From Candidatus Babelota bacterium (GTDB taxonomy: Bacteria; Babelota; Babeliae; Babelales; Vermiphilaceae): a DNA stretch of 10,287 nucleotides. The stretch is from contig JABSSP010000007.1 of NCBI GenBank assembly GCA_013213985.1, positions 1 to 10,287 of the forward strand. The letters are read 5' to 3'. The notes below the pieces were generated by a model. The model worked only from the letters and a program-made list of their open reading frames with translations, was not told the DNA's origin and did no database searches. A program made the position numbers and the translations under genes. Positions 7,208 through 10,287 of this stretch are shown here, piece after piece. Position 1 is the stretch's first letter, and each line of letters begins with the position of its first letter.

Positions 7208-7299
7208 TATAAAAATCCCCAACATTTAGCAAAAACATAGCCAACAACAATAGATGCGACATACTTTTTAAAGCTATATTTTATCTTATCAATTCTTTC
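7207..7299 (-). other. Out-of-frame C-terminal extension of the small gene, encoding a membrane segment
   Basis: In the frame reached by adding one base at the A10 run (7300-7309), 31 sense codons follow from 7299. They encode a basic stretch (ERIDKIKYSFKK) and then YVASIVVVGYVFAKCWGFL, a good transmembrane helix. The frame ends in TAA at 7209-7207, whose last A is the first base of the ATG of paralog A (TAATG). The open length, the membrane helix and the one-base stop-start overlap together suggest this was, or still is, the true C-terminus of the gene starting at 7616. It could be reached by slippage at the A run, lost by a one-base deletion, or hidden by a sequencing error. Confidence 0.6.
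7216..7220 (-). promoter_or_regulatory. Ribosome binding site deciding the start of paralog A
   Basis: GGGGA, 8 nt before the ATG at 7207, is the only Shine-Dalgarno-like sequence nearby. It lies between the two possible ATGs (7225 and 7207) and so selects the downstream one. Confidence 0.75.
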
Positions 7300-7616
7300 T
7301 TTTTTTTTTGTGCGGCTGCAGCTTCTGCCAATTCTCGTGCCAATTCTCGTGCTAATTCTTTTTGTGCTTTTTCAAACAGTTTTTTTAGATATTTCTTGAT
7401 GGAATGATTGTGCGGGTACAGGTGTGTTTTTTCAGTGCCGTTTTCAAAATATTCTTTGAGCTCTTGCAATACACGGATATGATTGACCAATGCCCGATGG
7501 CTTGGTTTTATCTGCTCAGCACCCAAAGCTTTATGATTGGGCATTGTGCATCCCAATACAAGACCTAAAGCCGTTATTTTTACTATTTTTTTGATTACGT
7601 TGTGAAAACCTACCAT
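7281..7616 (-). CDS. Small exported coiled-coil protein, possible lipoprotein
   Basis: The 111-residue product in the frame as written starts at ATG 7616 with GGGG 7 nt upstream (7624-7627). Its N-terminus is a basic region followed by KITALGLVLGC, where Cys23 could be a lipidation site, although Val-Leu-Gly-Cys is not an ideal lipobox. Signal peptidase I cleavage after HKALGA (residue 33) is the alternative. Residues 72-108 form a highly charged helix with ELAR repeats (88-95) that should be coiled-coil. The frame ends at KKKKELIR after an A10 run; a one-base change there would replace the last residues with a 31-residue tail containing a membrane helix. It is the first gene of a - strand unit with the two secreted paralogs. 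No known family is recognised. Confidence 0.72.
   Translation of the reverse strand: MVGFHNVIKKIVKITALGLVLGCTMPNHKALGAEQIKPSHRALVNHIRVLQELKEYFENGTEKTHLYPHNHSIKKYLKKLFEKAQKELARELARELAEAAAAQKKKKELIR
7326..7361 (-). repeat. 12-bp tandem repeat encoding ELAR units
   Basis: Two perfect 12-bp units (TGCCAATTCTCG on the + strand, 7326-7337 and 7338-7349) are followed by a third, diverged unit (7350-7361). On the coding strand they give ELA repeats spaced by four residues. The period is a multiple of three, so copy-number change would lengthen or shorten the helix without breaking the frame. Confidence 0.8.
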
Positions 7617-7688
7617 TTTAAAACCCCATTTAAAAATTTCACATAGAACTTAGAGTGAATAATTATAATATTTTAATATTCTTTTATA

Positions 7689-7716
7689 ATTATAATCTAT
7701 TTGGTAAGCAAGTCAA
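7689..7716 (-). promoter_or_regulatory. Strong sigma70-type promoter of the three-gene secreted unit
   Basis: On the - strand TTGACT (7716-7711) and a perfect TATAAT (7694-7689) are separated by 16 bp. Transcription would start near 7682 and give a leader of about 65 nt before the ATG at 7616. No comparable promoter is visible in the gap before paralog A, so this one probably drives all three genes. Confidence 0.75.
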
Positions 7717-7794
7717 GAGTGGGGGTGTTTATCCGATTGACAGGTATAAATGGCCTTCTTAATGGAGATTTACAGAGAAAGAGTGAGAAACTAC

Positions 7795-7824
7795 AGGGTA
7801 TATGGAGCTTTGACCATACACCCT
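7795..7824 (-). terminator. Hairpin downstream of lon, probable 3' end
   Basis: An 11-bp stem (7795-7805 with 7814-7824) and an 8-nt loop begin 18 nt after the lon stop codon. In the - strand RNA all 11 positions pair, one as G-U; in the + strand RNA that position is an A-C mismatch, so the structure suits the lon transcript. No T-run follows in the lon direction, so it may stabilise the 3' end or terminate weakly rather than act as a full intrinsic terminator. Confidence 0.5.
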
Positions 7825-7842
7825 ATTTATTTACTTCTATTG

Positions 7843-10215
7843 TTATACCTTAGCCGCAGAGGGCTTATTTTTTGATTCTGCTGGAAGAAGCACCCGGTCG
7901 ATTGCTTCGTTTGCAGTCTTTACCAAAATGATCTCAACGCTTGTGATAAGGTCTTGGCAATCCACTAGATCGTTTTTGTTTTTGTATGGCAAAATAACAT
8001 GAGGCACTTTGCTCCGTTGGGCGGCAAGAATTTTTTCTCTTACTCCACCAATGGGCATGACTTCTCCGCACAAGTTTAACTCGCCAGTCATTGCGTATTT
8101 AGAATTGATCGGTCGTTGTGTTAATACTGAAAGAATTGATAGTAACATGGTAATTCCGGCAGAAGGGCCATCTTTGGGAACCCCTCCAGCAGGTACGTGA
8201 ATATGTAGATCATGATTGGTGAACATTTTTTTATCGATGCCAAATTCTTTAGCATGGACGCGCGCATAACTGAGGGCAGCTTGGGCGGATTCTTTCATTA
8301 CGTTACCCAAGTGGCCGGTTAGTATCAGCTTGCCTTTGCCGGACATAAGAACCGCTTCAATTTTAATGATTTCGCCACCGTATGGTGTCCAGGCAAGTCC
8401 GTTAGTGATGCCAATTAGATCTTGAGTGAGTGCATCTTCGCTCATAAACTTACGTGGTCCAAGGTACTTTTCAATGTTGTCGCTATCGAATTTAATTATT
8501 GTGTCATTTTCTACAATTGATCGCGCAGCTTTTGAGCACAGTCTGCGTATGGTCCGTTCAAATTGTCTAACACCAGCTTCTTTGGTATAGCTGGTAATAA
8601 TGTCTTTTAACACGGCATCTGAGATGTCTACTTTATAATCACTTAATCCCGAATCATTAATTGCGCGCTCAAGAAGATGTTTTTTAGCGATCGTGATTTT
8701 TTCTTCTAGGATATAGCCACTCAATTCGATAATTTCGAGTCGATCTCGTAGTGGTTCTGAAATGGTGTCTAAATTATTTGCTGTTGCAACGAACATTACT
8801 TTGGATAAATCAAAAGGAATTCCAAGGTAGTTGTCATGGAATGTTTTATTCTGCTGTGGGTCTAAAACTTCAAGCATGGCAGCGGAAGGATCTCCACGGA
8901 AATCTGCGCCTATTTTATCAAGTTCATCAATTACAATAAGCGGGTTGCATGAGCCGGCCTTTTTTAAGGCCTGAATAAATCTCCCTGGCATTGCACCAAC
9001 ATAGGTGCGGCGATGCCCTCTAATTTCAGCTTCGTCTTTTACTCCGCCAAGCGATATTCGCGCATATTTTCGTCCCAAACTTTTGGCAATAGATTTACCG
9101 AGCGATGTTTTACCCGTTCCTGGAGGGCCAACAAAACACAAAATTGGTGCGTAACCATCTTGTTTGAGTTTGCGTATCGATATAAAATCAAGGATGCGCT
9201 CCTTTATTTTTTTCAATCCATGATGCTCAGCATCAAGTATTTTTCTTGCATAATCAATATCAAGCCTGTCTTCAGTTTCAATATTCCAGGGTAACGAAAA
9301 TATCCAGTCAAGGTAATTGTGTGTTACCGTTGCTTCCATTGATTCTGGTGCAGTACGTGATAACCGTTGTATGTGACGTTTTATTTCAGTCTTAACGCTT
9401 TCAGGTGCATCAAGCTGTGCAAGTTTATTATACAGGTCATCAATTTCTTGATCGTCTTCTTCGCCAAGCTCTTTTTTAATGACACGTATTTGTTCACGTA
9501 AATAAAACTCTTTTTGTGCCTTGTTCATTGATTCACGCGCATCACTTTTGATTCTTTCTTGTAGCTGTGAAACTTCGACTTCTCTCATAAGATCGCCGTG
9601 CAGTTTTGCCAAAATTTCTGCCTGGCTTGTTTTTTCTAGCAATTCTTGAGCTTGTTCAACTGAGAGCACAAGGTGTGAAAGAATAAAATCAATGATTTTT
9701 TCCGGGTCATTCATTTTAGAAAGTATGAGGTGAAAGTCTGGGCTAAATGCGCCTCCGCTGCCAGAAAGGTTTTCAGCTATTATTTTAATATCAGATATGA
9801 CACTCGCGAGTGCCACAACGTCTTTTTCTTCAACGTTTTTAAATGGCTCAACTATTGCTTGCAGGTTGTTGTCGCTTGCAATAACTTCAATTGCTCGAGC
9901 TTTACATATTCCTTGAACGAGGATTTTGATTCCTCCTTCAGGTATTTTAATTACACGCATTATGCTTGCAATTGTGCCGACATCATGAAGATCTTTGGTC
10001 CCGATGGTATTAAGATTATTTACTTGTTGTTTAGCAGCAAGTAACAATACCAATTTAGATCTTTCTACAGATTGCTGAACGCCTTTAATAATTTTTGCAT
10101 CCAGTACTAGTAGTGGAACGATCATATGAGGAAATACCACCACGTCTACCGTAGGAATCACCGGGAGTATTTCTGGAAAATTGTCTTTTTGGTCTCTATC
10201 TTCGATTGTTTTCAT
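7843..10215 (-). CDS. lon: ATP-dependent protease Lon
   Basis: Homohexameric cytosolic AAA+ serine protease that degrades misfolded and selected regulatory proteins. The 790-residue length is normal for bacterial LonA. Order of domains: N-terminal substrate-binding LON domain (about 15-205), coiled linker (about 210-300), AAA+ module with Walker A GPPGTGKT (363-370) and Walker B LIVIDE (426-431), then the protease domain with the catalytic dyad Ser685 (in PKDGPSAG) and Lys728 (in GGVREK). All active-site residues are present and no frame break is seen. The ATG at 10215 has an AAGGGGGAG Shine-Dalgarno sequence 4 nt upstream (10220-10228). The last residues (ESKNKPSAAKV) are a non-conserved tail. 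No CIRCE-type operator or convincing promoter is visible in the 72 bp upstream that the window includes. It is on the opposite strand to ftsA-ftsZ and separate from the small secreted unit downstream. Confidence 0.98.
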   Translation of the reverse strand: MKTIEDRDQKDNFPEILPVIPTVDVVVFPHMIVPLLVLDAKIIKGVQQSVERSKLVLLLAAKQQVNNLNTIGTKDLHDVGTIASIMRVIKIPEGGIKILVQGICKARAIEVIASDNNLQAIVEPFKNVEEKDVVALASVISDIKIIAENLSGSGGAFSPDFHLILSKMNDPEKIIDFILSHLVLSVEQAQELLEKTSQAEILAKLHGDLMREVEVSQLQERIKSDARESMNKAQKEFYLREQIRVIKKELGEEDDQEIDDLYNKLAQLDAPESVKTEIKRHIQRLSRTAPESMEATVTHNYLDWIFSLPWNIETEDRLDIDYARKILDAEHHGLKKIKERILDFISIRKLKQDGYAPILCFVGPPGTGKTSLGKSIAKSLGRKYARISLGGVKDEAEIRGHRRTYVGAMPGRFIQALKKAGSCNPLIVIDELDKIGADFRGDPSAAMLEVLDPQQNKTFHDNYLGIPFDLSKVMFVATANNLDTISEPLRDRLEIIELSGYILEEKITIAKKHLLERAINDSGLSDYKVDISDAVLKDIITSYTKEAGVRQFERTIRRLCSKAARSIVENDTIIKFDSDNIEKYLGPRKFMSEDALTQDLIGITNGLAWTPYGGEIIKIEAVLMSGKGKLILTGHLGNVMKESAQAALSYARVHAKEFGIDKKMFTNHDLHIHVPAGGVPKDGPSAGITMLLSILSVLTQRPINSKYAMTGELNLCGEVMPIGGVREKILAAQRSKVPHVILPYKNKNDLVDCQDLITSVEIILVKTANEAIDRVLLPAESKNKPSAAKV

Positions 10216-10287
10216 CGAACTCCCCCTTATTCAAGCAGTTGCTATTATCAGTTTTTTGCTTATCTAAAGCCTATCCCTAAGATTTAG

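Noticed and set aside
7205..7266. A 22-codon hydrophobic leader-like open frame (MSHLLLLAMFLLNVG) before paralog A
   Set aside because: It has no Shine-Dalgarno site, and the other frame through the same bases has a better explanation as the membrane tail ending in TAATG.
9013..10044. + strand open frames of 93 and 104 codons inside lon
   Set aside because: Both are antisense shadows of conserved Lon coding sequence, with no supporting start signals.
10216..10287. GATAAT box and CIRCE-like or other heat-shock operator upstream of lon
   Set aside because: GATAAT (10249-10244, - strand) has no acceptable -35 at 15-18 bp, and no TTAGCACTC-type inverted repeat is present. The real promoter may lie beyond the window.
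1..10287. tRNA, rRNA or riboswitch
   Set aside because: I saw no cloverleaf, rRNA core sequence or conserved riboswitch pattern by eye on either strand; a covariance-model scan would be needed to exclude small RNAs.

Overview
The window holds the end of a division gene cluster (ftsA, ftsZ), a low-GC accessory stretch of about 5.4 kb, and a complete lon gene. The genome is AT-rich and bacterial, with canonical Shine-Dalgarno sites, sigma70-like promoters, Sec signal peptides and an outer-membrane-barrel type protein, so a Gram-negative (diderm) cell envelope is likely. AT-richness, many secreted proteins of unknown family, decaying small genes and an intergenic repeat built on CTTCGACAAGCTCAGG would suit a host-associated lineage such as Candidatus Dependentiae (TM6). 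That placement is inference; no rRNA is present to confirm it.

Layout. 1-1132: ftsA on the + strand, with its 5' end beyond the window. 1144-2430: ftsZ, 11 nt downstream, followed by a clear intrinsic terminator. 2487-2777: four related copies of a short repeat, with a candidate promoter between two inverted copies. 2778-3482: a DUF2490-like predicted outer membrane protein. 3483-4080: no intact gene, but on the - strand a small secreted coiled-coil gene that appears broken by two compensating frameshifts. 4081-5145: a secreted HEXXH zinc metallopeptidase candidate whose 3' end overlaps the convergent gene by 63 nt. 7616 to 5083 on the - strand: a three-gene unit with a strong promoter, made of a small coiled-coil lipoprotein-like gene and two tandem paralogous secreted proteins of about 355 aa from a family I do not recognise. 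10215-7843: lon on the - strand, with a 3' hairpin.

How they work together. FtsA and FtsZ form the membrane-tethered cytokinetic ring, and Lon is the housekeeping AAA+ protease. The genes between them form an envelope or secreted accessory set. The most interesting signal is in the three-gene unit. The first gene stops just after an A10 run. If one A is added, the reading frame continues 31 codons, encodes a transmembrane-like segment, and ends in TAATG directly on the start codon of the next gene. The ancestral or slippage product is therefore probably a membrane-anchored coiled-coil protein translationally coupled to the paralog pair. The small - strand gene at 3608-3922 also looks frameshifted, in part at an A6 run. 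Either homopolymer slippage is tolerated in this genome, small genes are decaying, or the assembly carries homopolymer errors.
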